A DNA stretch of 64,000 nucleotides from Ruania zhangjianzhongii (lineage in GTDB: Bacteria > Actinomycetota > Actinomycetes > Actinomycetales > Beutenbergiaceae): the NCBI RefSeq assembly GCF_008000995.1, contig NZ_CP042828.1, positions 744,001 through 808,000 on the forward strand. The letters run 5' to 3'. Each line of letters starts with the position of its first letter. Position 1 is the first letter of the stretch. The notes under the pieces are model-generated. The model made no database searches. It was not told the DNA's origin and worked only from the letters and a program-made list of their open reading frames with translations. The position numbers and the translations under genes were made by a program. Below are positions 42,023 to 50,961 of the stretch, in pieces.

Positions 42023-42961
42023 ATGACAGCAGTGCTAGAGGCCGTGGGCCTGCGCAAGACCTTCGGGTCGTTCTCGGCGCTCGACGGACTCGATCTGCAG
42101 GCGGACCAGGGCGAGGTCCACGGCTTCCTGGGCCCGAACGGAGCAGGGAAGTCGACGACCATCCGGGTGCTGTTCGGCCTGTACCGGCCCTGTGGCGGTG
42201 AGGTGCGGCTGTTCGGGCAGAACCCCTGGGATCGGCCGGACCAGCTCCACCGGCGGCTGGCGTACGTGCCCGGTGATGTCAATCTGTGGCCCTCGCTCAC
42301 CGGTGGTGAGGCCATCGATCTGCTCATCGGGCTACGAGGTGGTGCTCCGGCATCCTCCGATCGTGCTCGTCTGATCGAGGCGTTCGAGTTCGATCCGACC
42401 AAGCGCATCCGCACCTACTCCAAGGGCAACCGGCAGAAGGTCGCGCTGATCGCGGCGTTTGCGCTGCCGGCCGAGCTGTACATCTTCGACGAACCGACCT
42501 CCGGCTTGGACCCGTTGATGGCGCAGCGCTTCCAGGATGAAGTAGCGCGGGTGGCTTCCGGCGGGGCCTCGGTGCTGTTGTCCAGCCATATCCTGGCCGA
42601 GGTCGAAGAGGTCGCCGATCGGATCTCGATCATCCGCCAGGGGCGCCGCGTGGAAACCGGCACGTTGGCGCAGCTACGCCACCTGACCCGCACGACGTAC
42701 ACGATCCCGGTGCGGCTGCCACCAGGCGATGCCGATCGGCTGGCGCGAGTTGCGCATGACATCACCGCGGGGGACGGGCGGACCACCTTCACGGTCGAGC
42801 CGGAGGACACGTCGAAGGTTCTTGCGGTGCTGGCCAAGGCCGAGGTACCCGGGGTGACCGCGCACCCGCCGTCTCTGGAGGAGCTGTTCCTGCGTCACTA
42901 CGGTGACGAGCAGCCTGTCGCGCACCCGCCGGCTCCGAACGTCGATGCGGCCCGACGGTGA
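42023..42961 (+). CDS. ABC transporter ATP-binding protein
   Basis: 312 aa. Walker A is GPNGAGKST, the signature is YSKGNRQKVALIAAFA (a degenerate LSGGQ), Walker B is LYIFDEPTSGLDPL, with the H-loop in LLSSHILAEVEEVADR. A 90-residue C-terminal domain follows, as in drug-export ATPases of the DrrA/CcmA type. It starts 7 nt after a -10 box, so leaderless. It overlaps the permease gene by four bases. The gene opens a four-gene operon (ATPase, permease, regulator, glycosyltransferase). Confidence 0.92.
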   Translation: MTAVLEAVGLRKTFGSFSALDGLDLQADQGEVHGFLGPNGAGKSTTIRVLFGLYRPCGGEVRLFGQNPWDRPDQLHRRLAYVPGDVNLWPSLTGGEAIDLLIGLRGGAPASSDRARLIEAFEFDPTKRIRTYSKGNRQKVALIAAFALPAELYIFDEPTSGLDPLMAQRFQDEVARVASGGASVLLSSHILAEVEEVADRISIIRQGRRVETGTLAQLRHLTRTTYTIPVRLPPGDADRLARVAHDITAGDGRTTFTVEPEDTSKVLAVLAKAEVPGVTAHPPSLEELFLRHYGDEQPVAHPPAPNVDAARR

Positions 42962-44574
42962 CCGGATCGTTGCTGCTGACCAGGGTGGCGCTTCGGCGCG
43001 ACAGCGGGCAGCTGCTGGTGTGGACGATCGGCCTGCTGGCGTTCGCCGCGGTGTGCGCAGTGCACGTGGGCAGCGGGTTCGGTGCGCAGGCGCAGCGCGT
43101 GGCCTCGCTGGAGATCGCCCTGGACAGCCCGGCACTGCTGGTCGGCCGCGGGCTGCCGATGGGGACGTCCGAAGGTGCTTTCCTGTTCTATACCTACGGC
43201 GTGGTGCTGGCGACGTGCTTCGCACTCTTCGCGACGCTGTTCGCGGTCCGCCATGGCCGAGCTGAGGAGGACGACGGCACCCGAGAGCTGGTGCGCGCCG
43301 CTGCCACGGGCCGGCTGTCCAGCCTGACCGCCGCCTTCGTCGCCGGGGCGCTGGCGACGGCGGTTCTGGCCCTGGCGATGGTCCTCGGCCTGGTCCTCGG
43401 TGGGGCAGATCCGGGTGGGTCGGTGTGGGCGGCGCTGATCTGCTTGTTCGTCGGGGTGCTGTTCCTGGTGGTCGGCACGCTGCTCGGCCAGCTGGCACCC
43501 TCCGCTCGGGCGGCCACCGGTCTGGGCGCGGCCACGATCCTGGCGTTCTTCGCCGTCCGGGTCGTCGCCGATCTGCAGGCGGAGATCGACCCGCAGACCC
43601 TGATCGGCACGCCGGTCTTCCTCAGCTGGATCTCGCCGTTCAGTCTGGCCGGGGTCGCAGCCCCCTACGGGGACGTGAACCCGTGGCCGTTCGTCGTCCT
43701 TGCGGCCGCTGCCGCACTGGGCGCCGGTAGCGCCGCTGTCCTCGAACAACGGCGGGAGTTCGGCGCATCGCTGCTCCCCCCGCGCCCCGGCCCGGCGCAC
43801 GCTCCCGCCACGCTGCGGTCTGGCTTCCGGCTCACGCTCCGGCTGCAGCGCGGCACGCTGCTGGCGATGATGGGCGCAGGCGCGGGGGTCGGTGCGTTCG
43901 CCGCGGTCCTCGCCGGCCTCGCCCTGACCGGCGACGGACAGAATGCGGCAGTCGGGGAGACCATCCGCCAGCTGGTGGGTGGCGACGGCCGGCTCTACGA
44001 CCTCCTGCTCAGTTACGTGATGGTCCTGGTCGGCGAGTGCGCAGCGATCGCGGGCGTGCTGGTCGTCCTGCGCGCCAGGCGTGAGGAAGTGGCCGGCAAC
44101 GTCGAGATGGTCCGTGGCGCCGCCACCGGTCCCGGCCGGTGGTTCGGCGCCGTGCTGGCCGTCGGCGGTGTCTCGATCGTGGCGGTGCTGGCCAGCGCCT
44201 GGGTCGGTGCCGCGGCGGTCTATCTCGCCCAGGGGATGAGCGCCAGCGCCATCTGGCAGGTGCTCGGCGCGACTGTCGCGCAGGTGCCGGCCACCGCCCT
44301 CTACCTCGGGATCATCGCGCTTGTTTTCGCGCTGCTGCCCCGCCTGACCGGTGCCCTGGCCTGGACTATTCTCGCCGTGGGCGTTGTGCTGGCCGAGCTC
44401 GGCGGACGCCTCGGCCTGCCCGACTGGGCGATCGCGATCTCTCCGTTCATGCACACCCCGCTCGTCACCACGGCGCACCCGGACTGGAGTGGTGCGGTCT
44501 GGATGAGCACGGCAGCCGTAGCCACGACAGCGCTTGGCGTGGCGTTCTACCGCAGAAGGGATCTGCAGCCATGA
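42958..44574 (+). CDS. ABC-2 type permease, polyketide-antibiotic exporter-like
   Basis: 538 aa with about twelve hydrophobic helices in two similar halves. N-terminal SLLLTRVALRRDSGQLLVWTIGLLAFAAVCAV and the cytosolic RHGRAEEDDGTRELVRAAATGRL occur; the second half repeats this as RAGREEVAGNVEMVRGAATGP. This duplicated layout is that of tetronasin/polyketide-type ABC-2 exporters of actinobacteria. Both start and stop overlap neighbouring genes by four bases, so production is tied to the ATPase. Confidence 0.87.
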   Translation: MTGSLLLTRVALRRDSGQLLVWTIGLLAFAAVCAVHVGSGFGAQAQRVASLEIALDSPALLVGRGLPMGTSEGAFLFYTYGVVLATCFALFATLFAVRHGRAEEDDGTRELVRAAATGRLSSLTAAFVAGALATAVLALAMVLGLVLGGADPGGSVWAALICLFVGVLFLVVGTLLGQLAPSARAATGLGAATILAFFAVRVVADLQAEIDPQTLIGTPVFLSWISPFSLAGVAAPYGDVNPWPFVVLAAAAALGAGSAAVLEQRREFGASLLPPRPGPAHAPATLRSGFRLTLRLQRGTLLAMMGAGAGVGAFAAVLAGLALTGDGQNAAVGETIRQLVGGDGRLYDLLLSYVMVLVGECAAIAGVLVVLRARREEVAGNVEMVRGAATGPGRWFGAVLAVGGVSIVAVLASAWVGAAAVYLAQGMSASAIWQVLGATVAQVPATALYLGIIALVFALLPRLTGALAWTILAVGVVLAELGGRLGLPDWAIAISPFMHTPLVTTAHPDWSGAVWMSTAAVATTALGVAFYRRRDLQP

Positions 44575-45095
44575 CAGTTCCACGGGACCGCGAGGCGGGG
44601 AATGAGCCTGCGAGCGAGCCGCTGGTCGATCACCCCACCCGGCACTATGCCGAGGGGCTGGCCGCCTTGCTCGACGCCGCCGGCTTCCCCCGCATGCCTG
44701 CGCGCACTCTGATGGCCCTGCTGACCAGCCCCGAGGGTGAGCTCACCGCGGAACAGATCAGTCAGGCGCTCGACGTCAGCCCTGCTGCAGTCTCCGGAGC
44801 GATCCGCTATCTGCAGTCCGTGCACGTGATCCGGGTGGGATCACTGCCGAGGACGCGCCGCCGGATCTACGGTCTCGCACCGCACTGGTACACCATCACC
44901 CTCACCAGGCGGACCCTGTACGCAGAGCTCTCTGATGCTGCGGAGCAGCGGCCGCCGGCGATCGGCCCGGAAACCGCCGCGGGCCACCGCGTGCAGGAGA
45001 TGGCCGACTTCTACCGGTTCCTCAGCCAGAAGTTCCCCGAGATCCTGCACGAGTGGGAGACCCTGCGAGCCCACCGTGCGGATGGAGGCAGTTGA
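44571..45095 (+). CDS. GbsR/MarR-type winged-helix regulator
   Basis: 174 aa. A winged HTH, PARTLMALLTSPEGELTAEQISQALDVSPAAVSGAIRYLQSVHVIRVGSLPRTRRRIYGLA, is followed by a helical dimer part (QEMADFYRFLSQKFPEILHEWETLRA). This is the GbsR-like MarR pattern that is typically coded next to ABC-2 exporters. ATG 44571 overlaps the permease stop. It is a good candidate to bind the repeat TTCAC-N6-GTGAA at 41988 and control its own operon, which is inferred. Confidence 0.85.
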   Translation: MTVPRDREAGNEPASEPLVDHPTRHYAEGLAALLDAAGFPRMPARTLMALLTSPEGELTAEQISQALDVSPAAVSGAIRYLQSVHVIRVGSLPRTRRRIYGLAPHWYTITLTRRTLYAELSDAAEQRPPAIGPETAAGHRVQEMADFYRFLSQKFPEILHEWETLRAHRADGGS

Positions 45096-46339
45096 TGCGC
45101 ATCGCGATCATCACCATCGGCTCCACCGGTGACGTGCTGCCCTATACCGGGTTGGCGGCCAGGCTGCAGTCGGACGGCCACGAGGTGGCGATCGCGACCC
45201 ATGCGCCCTTCGAGGACCTGGTGCGATCCCGGGGCATCGATTTCCGGCCGCTGCCGATGAACATGCAGGCCGAGCTGGGCTCGGCGCGCGGACAGCGTGC
45301 GCTGCGCACCTCAGCGGCCGGGTCGACCGGGAGCATCGCGCTCTACGTCCGCCACTGGCGGGAGATGGGCGAGGCGATCGTCAAGGCAGCGACCGGTGCG
45401 GACCTCCTGCTGGTCTCCACCCTGGGCTGGCAGGGCATCCATGTGGCCGAAGGCCTGAAGATCCCGAGCATGGGGGTCTACCTGCAGCCGATGGACCCGA
45501 CGGCGGCTTTCCCGCCCTGGATGCTCACCCAGCGCTCGCTCGGACGATGGGGCAACCGGGTGGCGGCTCGTACGGTGCGGAACCTGGGCCAGCTGCCGTT
45601 CCGCTCGGCCACACGTGAGCTGCGCGGTGAGCTTGGCCTGCAGCCGGTGGGGATCCGGGAGCACTTCGCGAAGTTGGAAGCCCAACGCTGGCCCGCCGTC
45701 TACGGCTACAGCCCCTCGGTGCTGCCGGTGCCGGCCGACTGGCCGGCCTGGCGCCCGGTGGTCGGGTTCTGGTGGCCGGTCGGTGAACCGGACTGGCAGC
45801 CGCCGGCAGAGCTGACCGAGTTCCTAGCCGCGGGAGAACCGCCCGTGCTGGTGACGCTGGGGAGCATGACCCCGGCTGATTCCGAGGCGAGCGTCATCAG
45901 CATCCAGCAGGCGCTCGCGGCCACTGGCCGGCGCGCGATCGTGCAGTCTGGCTGGGCGGCCCTGGGAGTGGAAGCTGATGAACGCCTGCTGGTGGTGGGC
46001 GCCGTCCCGCACGACTGGCTTTTTCCCCAGGTCGCGGCGGTGGTGCACCACGCCGGTGCCGGCACCACTGCGGCGGGGCTGCGCGCCGGGCTGCCGACTA
46101 TCCCGCTTCCACTCGCTGCCGATCAGCCGCTGTGGGCGCGGCGCCTGGTCGAGATCGGCGCCGCGCCCACGGCCATTCCACTGCCCGGCCTTGACTCCGA
46201 GAGGCTCGCCCATGCGATCAACCGGGCGACGACCGAACCCCGGTTTCGACGGCGTGCCCGGGAGCTCGCGAATCAGCTCGCTGCTGAGGATGGGGCCGGT
46301 GTGGTGGCTGAGGCGATTGCCTCCGGCCGGTACTGGTGA
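45095..46339 (+). CDS. UDP-sugar glycosyltransferase (macrolide GT-B type)
   Basis: 414 aa. GT1-type GT-B fold. N-terminal MRIAIITIGSTGDVLPYTGLAARLQ, and the C-terminal donor site VTLGSM, VGAVPHDWLFPQVAAVVHHAGAGTTAAGLRAGLPTIPLPLAADQPLWARR, typical of macrolide/sterol glycosyltransferases. Such enzymes inactivate or decorate hydrophobic aglycones. Placed last in an operon with an antibiotic-type exporter and regulator, it suggests a drug inactivation-export module. That is inference. ATG 45095 overlaps the regulator stop by one base. Confidence 0.86.
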   Translation: MRIAIITIGSTGDVLPYTGLAARLQSDGHEVAIATHAPFEDLVRSRGIDFRPLPMNMQAELGSARGQRALRTSAAGSTGSIALYVRHWREMGEAIVKAATGADLLLVSTLGWQGIHVAEGLKIPSMGVYLQPMDPTAAFPPWMLTQRSLGRWGNRVAARTVRNLGQLPFRSATRELRGELGLQPVGIREHFAKLEAQRWPAVYGYSPSVLPVPADWPAWRPVVGFWWPVGEPDWQPPAELTEFLAAGEPPVLVTLGSMTPADSEASVISIQQALAATGRRAIVQSGWAALGVEADERLLVVGAVPHDWLFPQVAAVVHHAGAGTTAAGLRAGLPTIPLPLAADQPLWARRLVEIGAAPTAIPLPGLDSERLAHAINRATTEPRFRRRARELANQLAAEDGAGVVAEAIASGRYW

Positions 46340-46420
46340 CCGGTGGCCTGGGGAGCGTGCTCCCTGGCTTCGCCAGCCGATTGCCGACGGCGGAGCACGC
46401 CGTGGTCACGGCGCCTCACC

Positions 46421-47074
46421 TCAGGAGGCCTCGTCCAGCCTGGCGGGATCGACGTCCGGGACTGCTCGGCGCGGGTTGCCTCCGGCGGCGGCAACTCGCG
46501 TGATGAAGCCGGCCGCCTCCTCGGCTTGGCGGGCTGCGCCGAGGCCCCCGATCACGAGTGGCTGCGCCCCGAGCGCAGCCACCAGCGTGCTGGCCTGCTC
46601 GAGGGCGGCGGCGTCGTCACCGCAGAGGGCGACGACGGGCGATTCGTCCCGATCGCCGGTAAACGGCCACGTGGTGCCGGCGAACAGATGCAGCGCTTTG
46701 ACCACCTGCGCCCCGGGCGCAGCGGCTGCCACGACCTCGGCGGCGGAGCCGGTGGCCGGCAGAAGGTCGCCGGTAGTGAAGTCGACGGCGTTGGTGCAGT
46801 CGATCACTGTCCTGCCTGCCAGTGCGCCGCTTGGCCCGTCGAGGAGCGAGAGTGCTGGCTGCAGTCCCTCCCATCTGATCGCTACGACGATGACGTCGAC
46901 GTTCGCCGCCAGTGACTGGGCGTTTGTCGCGATCGCGCCGGCAGCGATCTGTCCCGCAGCGCGGGTCGCGCTGTGCCGATCGCGTCCGGTGACCACGATC
47001 CGATGCCCAGCGCTGGCCCAGGCCGTGCCGAGCGCGATCGCCATGTTTCCGGTTCCGAGCAGTCCGATTCTCAT
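46421..47074 (-). CDS. F420-dependent NADP reductase-like oxidoreductase
   Basis: 217 aa. N-terminal Rossmann motif MRIGLLGTGNMAIALGTAWASAGHRIVVTGRD, then VVAIRWEGL and ALHLFAGTTWPFTGD. This is the NADP-oxidoreductase/coenzyme F420 (Npd/Fno-like) family, which also includes many enzymes that do not use F420. ATG 47074 has GGAGAAG upstream. It is divergent from the HxlR regulator over a palindrome. Confidence 0.83.
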   Translation of the reverse strand: MRIGLLGTGNMAIALGTAWASAGHRIVVTGRDRHSATRAAGQIAAGAIATNAQSLAANVDVIVVAIRWEGLQPALSLLDGPSGALAGRTVIDCTNAVDFTTGDLLPATGSAAEVVAAAAPGAQVVKALHLFAGTTWPFTGDRDESPVVALCGDDAAALEQASTLVAALGAQPLVIGGLGAARQAEEAAGFITRVAAAGGNPRRAVPDVDPARLDEAS

Positions 47075-47122
47075 TCGCTTCTCCTTGGTGAGCTGGTCTG
47101 TCCCACCGACGCTAGAGCGCAC

Positions 47123-47144
47123 CTTCCTACCGCTTGGTCGGAAG
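47123..47144. promoter_or_regulatory. Operator-like inverted repeat between reductase and hxlR
   Basis: CTTCCTACC-GCTT-GGTCGGAAG, nine-base arms with one mismatch, centred in the 90-bp divergent gap. HxlR proteins usually bind such sites. Confidence 0.6.
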
Positions 47145-47164
47145 AATGCTGAGAGGCTCAGGAC

Positions 47165-47518
47165 GTGATCGATCGAGGCTGCGAGCCATTCATCGCCGAC
47201 TGCCACGTCCGCGCCGCCGTCGAGCTCATCAGCCACACCTGGGATCCGGTGGTGATCTCGGCCCTGCGCCTCGGCCCGACCCGTCGAGCTGTGCTGCTGA
47301 AGCGGATCGCTGGTGTCAGCGACAAAGTGCTGACCGAGTCGCTACGCCGCTTGTGCCAGCGCGGGCTGGTAGGGAAAGTGGCGGGCCCCGCCGGCCGTGC
47401 TGCGGTGGTCTACGAGCTCACCGACCTGGGCTCATCGCTCGCTCATGGGCCGGTGTCGCACCTCGCGCAGTGGGCGGCTGAGCACCGGGCCGAACTCGCG
47501 GCGGTGCCCACAGACTGA
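47165..47518 (+). CDS. HxlR-family transcriptional regulator
   Basis: 117 aa. Winged HTH with the HxlR Cys in CHVRAAVELISHTWDPVVISALRLGPTRRAVLLKRIAGVSDKVLTESLRRLCQRGLVGKV and the wing VVYELTDLGSSL. The conserved Cys near the N-terminus can sense aldehydes or thiol stress. GTG 47165 has GAGAGG upstream. It is divergent from the reductase gene and a likely controller of it. Confidence 0.86.
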   Translation: MIDRGCEPFIADCHVRAAVELISHTWDPVVISALRLGPTRRAVLLKRIAGVSDKVLTESLRRLCQRGLVGKVAGPAGRAAVVYELTDLGSSLAHGPVSHLAQWAAEHRAELAAVPTD

Positions 47519-47576
47519 GTGTCAGTGCCTGCCAGCATCCTGGGTCGGAACGTCTATCCCATTTCAGGAGGTTCTG

Positions 47577-48167
47577 ATGGCAGTAGTTGATGCCACGGTT
47601 GATCCGCGTCCGCAGCTCGCTCGAGCGCTCGACCAGGTCGAGCACCAGATCGCAGAACTGCGGCCACACGACTTCGGTAGATCGACGCCGTGTGCCGAGT
47701 ACGACGCGCGGACCCTGCTCGCCCACCTCGTTGCCGTCCTTCGCAAGTTGGAAGTCGTCAGGCACGGTGGCGATATGACCCAGGTGAACGACCCGGCGAC
47801 CGACCTCCACGGGGATGAGGACGCGGCCTTTCGCCACGCTCGGACCGCCTTCGAACGCGCCTGGGAAGCCGATTCGGCCCTCGGTCCTGACTACACCCTG
47901 GCCTGGGGCACGATGCCCGGCCGCGCGCTGCTCGACGCGTACACCCACGAGTTCACCGTCCACGCGTGGGATCTGTCCCAAGTCACCGGCCGGGGTGATG
48001 ACCTCGACCCTGTCCTGGCGCACGCAGCACTCGACTGGTTCTCGCGCAATGTGCCCGCGGAGGATCGCAGCGAGGATGGTCCGTTCGCGCCGGTGGTGGC
48101 CATCGCGAACGACGCGGGCCCCTACGCTCGGCTCGCCGCCTTTGTCGGCCGCCAGGCAGCGCTCTGA
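47577..48167 (+). CDS. TIGR03086-type metal-binding (DinB-like) protein
   Basis: 196 aa. Four-helix DinB/MDMPI-like fold; STPCAEYDARTLLAHLV and EFTVHAWDLSQ carry His/Asp positions of the metal site. Such proteins belong to the mycothiol-dependent maleylpyruvate-isomerase-like superfamily. ATG 47577 has AGGAGG at the optimum distance. It could be co-transcribed with hxlR (58-bp gap). Confidence 0.84.
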   Translation: MAVVDATVDPRPQLARALDQVEHQIAELRPHDFGRSTPCAEYDARTLLAHLVAVLRKLEVVRHGGDMTQVNDPATDLHGDEDAAFRHARTAFERAWEADSALGPDYTLAWGTMPGRALLDAYTHEFTVHAWDLSQVTGRGDDLDPVLAHAALDWFSRNVPAEDRSEDGPFAPVVAIANDAGPYARLAAFVGRQAAL

Positions 48168-48259
48168 TAGGGACGGCCTGGACGCCGGCGCCAGGGATCC
48201 CGTCGTCGGCGGCTGGATTCAGATCGTGGATTGCCCGAGGCGACTCCTACCATCAGTGC

Positions 48260-49066
48260 ATGGCCGCGTCCGACGTCATCACGCCATACGCCGATCTCAA
48301 TGAGGTCCTCACAGAACTGCTGGGGTACTGGCGGCGCATCCTCGGCGAGAACCTGGCCGGCGCCTACGTCCAGGGATCGTTCGCGCTCGGCGCCGGAGAC
48401 CTTCACAGTGACTGTGACTGGCTCGTCACCACCAACGAGGCGTTGACCGAGCCGCAAATCGCGCAGCTACGGGAGCTCCATGACGAGATCCCCACGCGCG
48501 AGGGGCGCTGGTGGCAGGACCTGGAGGGATCCTACGGGCCGGTCGAGGAGGTCGCGTCGGTCGATCACCTCGGCGGGAAGTGGCTCTTCAACGACCACGG
48601 GCATCGCACCCTGGAGTGGGACGATCACTGCAACCGGGCCTACACCCGCTGGATCCTGCGCGAACACGGCATCACGCTCGCCGGGCCCACACCGCGCTCG
48701 TTCATGTCCACCGTCCCCGCCGACCTGCTACGTCGCGAGGCGGCCGCGTCGCTACCGACGCTCGTCGATGACCTTTCGACCTGGGTCGACATCGACGCCC
48801 TCGCTTGGGGGCAGCGCTATGCAGTCGTCACGACCTGCCGGGTTCTCTACACGCTCAAGACGGCCGAGGTCGCGAGCAAGTCGGGAGCGCTGGAGTGGGC
48901 ACTGCGCACCCTCGACCCTTCGTGGCGACCGCTCCTGGGACAGGTCCGAGATGAGCGCGGCCTCGGCTGGGACCCCAGCCATCCGCCGCGGCCCGGGGAG
49001 GCCGATGCTGCTCGTGGGTTCGTCGCGGATGCGCTCACTTGGGCCGCTCAGACTGGCGTTCTTTAG
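48260..49066 (+). CDS. Aminoglycoside adenylyltransferase-like nucleotidyltransferase (AadA/DUF4111 type)
   Basis: 268 aa. Nucleotidyltransferase domain with GSFALGAGDLHSDCDWLV (the GS...DxD motif), then a C-terminal DUF4111-like helical domain (LLRREAAASLPTLVDDLSTW, and AWGQRYAVVTTCRVLYTLKTAEVASKSGALEWAL). Resistance proteins such as AadA put AMP on streptomycin/spectinomycin; most chromosomal relatives have no proven drug. An aminoglycoside-phosphotransferase-like gene follows at 49116. Confidence 0.8.
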   Translation: MAASDVITPYADLNEVLTELLGYWRRILGENLAGAYVQGSFALGAGDLHSDCDWLVTTNEALTEPQIAQLRELHDEIPTREGRWWQDLEGSYGPVEEVASVDHLGGKWLFNDHGHRTLEWDDHCNRAYTRWILREHGITLAGPTPRSFMSTVPADLLRREAAASLPTLVDDLSTWVDIDALAWGQRYAVVTTCRVLYTLKTAEVASKSGALEWALRTLDPSWRPLLGQVRDERGLGWDPSHPPRPGEADAARGFVADALTWAAQTGVL

Positions 49067-49115
49067 CAGAGCCGCTTCGGATTTTCCGGTGACAGTGGCG
49101 GTCGAGGTCGTCAGG

Positions 49116-49871
49116 ATGACCGGCATGAAGGACGTTGAAGTTGTCGTCGCACATAGTGGGCGCGCGACATTGCGCGTCGGCGACGTGTTTTTGAAGGTCG
49201 ACGGAGATCCGGCAAACGCTGACATCGAGGTGCAGGCGATCGGCTTGGCACCCGTCCCGACCCCCACGGTCCTCTGGCGGGAGGATCCAGTCCTCGCGAT
49301 CGCCGCCGTGCCCGGACGGGCGCTGGGAGCACTCGGTGAGCCCTCGACTGCCTCGCCAGCAGCATGGGCCGCCGCAGGAGCCGCCATCCGGACACTGCAC
49401 GATGCCCCACTGCCGCCGTGGCCGGGGCCCGATCTCAGCGATATCAGGTCAAAGCTCGATCGTGAGTGCGAGTGGCTCCTTGCCAACGCTGTTCTACCGG
49501 CCGATGTCATCCGCCTGAACCGCGATATCGCGGACGCCGCGCTGCGCCCCTACGCGCCGGCGTTCATTCACGGCGACCTGCAGATCGCGCACGTGTTCGT
49601 CGAGCATGACGAAGTAGTCGGCATCATCGATTGGTCCGGAGCGTCCCGGGGCGATGCCATGTTCGACGTGGCGACCGTGACCCTCGGCCACGAGGAACAT
49701 CTCGACGACCTCCTCGTCGGCTATGGCGAAGGTGCCGACCGAGAGGTGATCCGTGCCTGGTGGTCGCTGCGCAGCCTCAACATCTCGCGCTGGCTGATCG
49801 AGCACGGCTTCGATCCGAACGTGCGAGGGTGCGAGTTCGACGTCCTCAGAGCACGGGCGCAGGAACGGTAG
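49116..49871 (+). CDS. Aminoglycoside phosphotransferase (APH)-family protein
   Basis: 251 aa. The kinase-like fold has a Brenner motif AFIHGDLQIAHVF and metal site GIIDWSGASRGDAMFDVAT. Small aminoglycoside or small-molecule phosphotransferases carry both. The N-terminal lobe (VEVVVAHSGRATLRVGDVFLKVDGD) is short. ATG 49116 or ATG 49125 starts it. It follows the adenylyltransferase by 49 bp on the same strand; such a pair points to small-molecule modification, but substrates are unknown. Confidence 0.83.
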   Translation: MTGMKDVEVVVAHSGRATLRVGDVFLKVDGDPANADIEVQAIGLAPVPTPTVLWREDPVLAIAAVPGRALGALGEPSTASPAAWAAAGAAIRTLHDAPLPPWPGPDLSDIRSKLDRECEWLLANAVLPADVIRLNRDIADAALRPYAPAFIHGDLQIAHVFVEHDEVVGIIDWSGASRGDAMFDVATVTLGHEEHLDDLLVGYGEGADREVIRAWWSLRSLNISRWLIEHGFDPNVRGCEFDVLRARAQER

Positions 49872-50010
49872 CGAGCCTGTCCCGGACCGCATCGTCTCGA
49901 TCGGTGTGCCGGAGGCCGTGGAAGCGGCTCGTAGCCTTTCCCGCGCATAAGTCGAGGCACGATGTTGGTCGTCCTACAGCCGCGCTCCCTGCCCACGAGT
50001 TGACCACGAA

Positions 50011-50059
50011 GAAACCCCGGAATCTCGCCAAAACTACTCATTATGGCGAGATTTCGGGG
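50011..50059 (-). terminator. Terminator of the original tRNA-Ser(GGA) locus, left of the island
   Basis: Arms CCCCGGAATCTCGCCA (50015-50030) and 50044-50059 pair with one mismatch, followed on the minus strand by TTTC. It closely copies the hairpin at 59712-59763 and is what would be expected beyond the tRNA before integration. Confidence 0.75.
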
Positions 50060-50061
50060 CG

Positions 50062-50079
50062 CTGGCGGAGGATGGGGGA
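50062..50079. repeat. att repeat, left (island-chromosome boundary)
   Basis: Eighteen bases identical to the tRNA 3' end at 59768-59785, followed by GTAG in place of the tRNA T-arm. Confidence 0.85.
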
Positions 50080-50258
50080 GTAGAACCGAAAGGCCTGTGA
50101 CCTGGGCTTTTGCGTCCCACTTGAGCGCTGTGTCAGCAGTGTGTCAGGTTGACGGTGCTGTCCGCGGCCGGGCATCTGGCAACGCGGGCTCGGTCGAGCT
50201 TGCCATCACCACTTCCGTCCGCCGGTGCTCTGACATTGTTCATTTCGTTAGTGCGTGA

Positions 50259-50575
50259 GTTTCAGGCCCCGGAACGCATCGAGGGCGTTTGCTGCTCGTC
50301 GGGAATCGCGGGGCAGAGGTCCGTGTGGTGCCGTTGACCGCGACGGTCGCTGAACGCAGAGCACGTAGCTGGCGGGTGATGCTGCGGATGCTCAGCCCGG
50401 TGCGGTCCTGGGATTCGCGGAAGAGTGCCGGTGCGGTGAAGGCGATGGTCAGGTGGCCGGCGACCCGGCGCTGTTGCGGGTCCAGGTCGAAACAACGGGC
50501 GCTTCTCCGGCCGAGGCTCAGGTTCCCGACGGCGTACGAGAACCGGGCCCGCACCCGCAACATCCACCGTCCCAC
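50259..50575 (-). pseudogene. Transposase C-terminal remnant (IS1634-like)
   Basis: The frame gives RRVAGHLTIAFTAPALFRESQDRTGLSIRSITRQLRALRSATVAVNGTTRT, like the conserved C-terminal region of IS1634/IS4-type transposases (xAHLTIxFxALA). The end of the protein continues in a second frame (PAIPDEQQTPSMRSGA), so there is a frameshift. No start or catalytic part remains. Confidence 0.55.
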
Positions 50576-50619
50576 CTACCCACGCGATCTCTCAGCTAAG
50601 CCAAATGGTCCAACTCAGG

Positions 50620-50961
50620 TCATCTGGTCGTTAACACCACGATAAGAATTATCGCCAGGGAGTAAACCACAAAGCACGTAACGTGCCAGCGCATCCTTGT
50701 GATGGCAGCGGTGATCGCCATGGCCGCAATCGTAACCAGCCCCACCAGGACAAGACCGCCGCGAATCGAGTACCACCTATCGGCTAAGAAGCAGTTCTCC
50801 ACGGCGGGCGTCACCGGCGCACAGAGTTCGGGCCCGGCGTAGACCCACACGAGCTGAACTGCGACGCAGAGCACCGCGACCACCAGAGTCAGTGCCAGCC
50901 ACAGCAGCGGAACTGGCCTCACAGGCCAGTTCCGCTGCTGGCGGGAAGATCTGCCGTTCAC
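50620..50961 (-). CDS. Small membrane protein on the island
   Basis: 113 aa from the GTG at 50961 (a start at 50994 adds 11 residues). Three hydrophobic stretches are seen: VPLLWLALTLVVAVLCVAVQLVWV, GGLVLVGLVTIAAMAITAAI, and WHVTCFVVYSLAIILIVVL. Two Cys residues (LCAPV and NCFLAD) sit in the external loop. No family is recognised. Confidence 0.55.
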   Translation of the reverse strand: MNGRSSRQQRNWPVRPVPLLWLALTLVVAVLCVAVQLVWVYAGPELCAPVTPAVENCFLADRWYSIRGGLVLVGLVTIAAMAITAAITRMRWHVTCFVVYSLAIILIVVLTTR

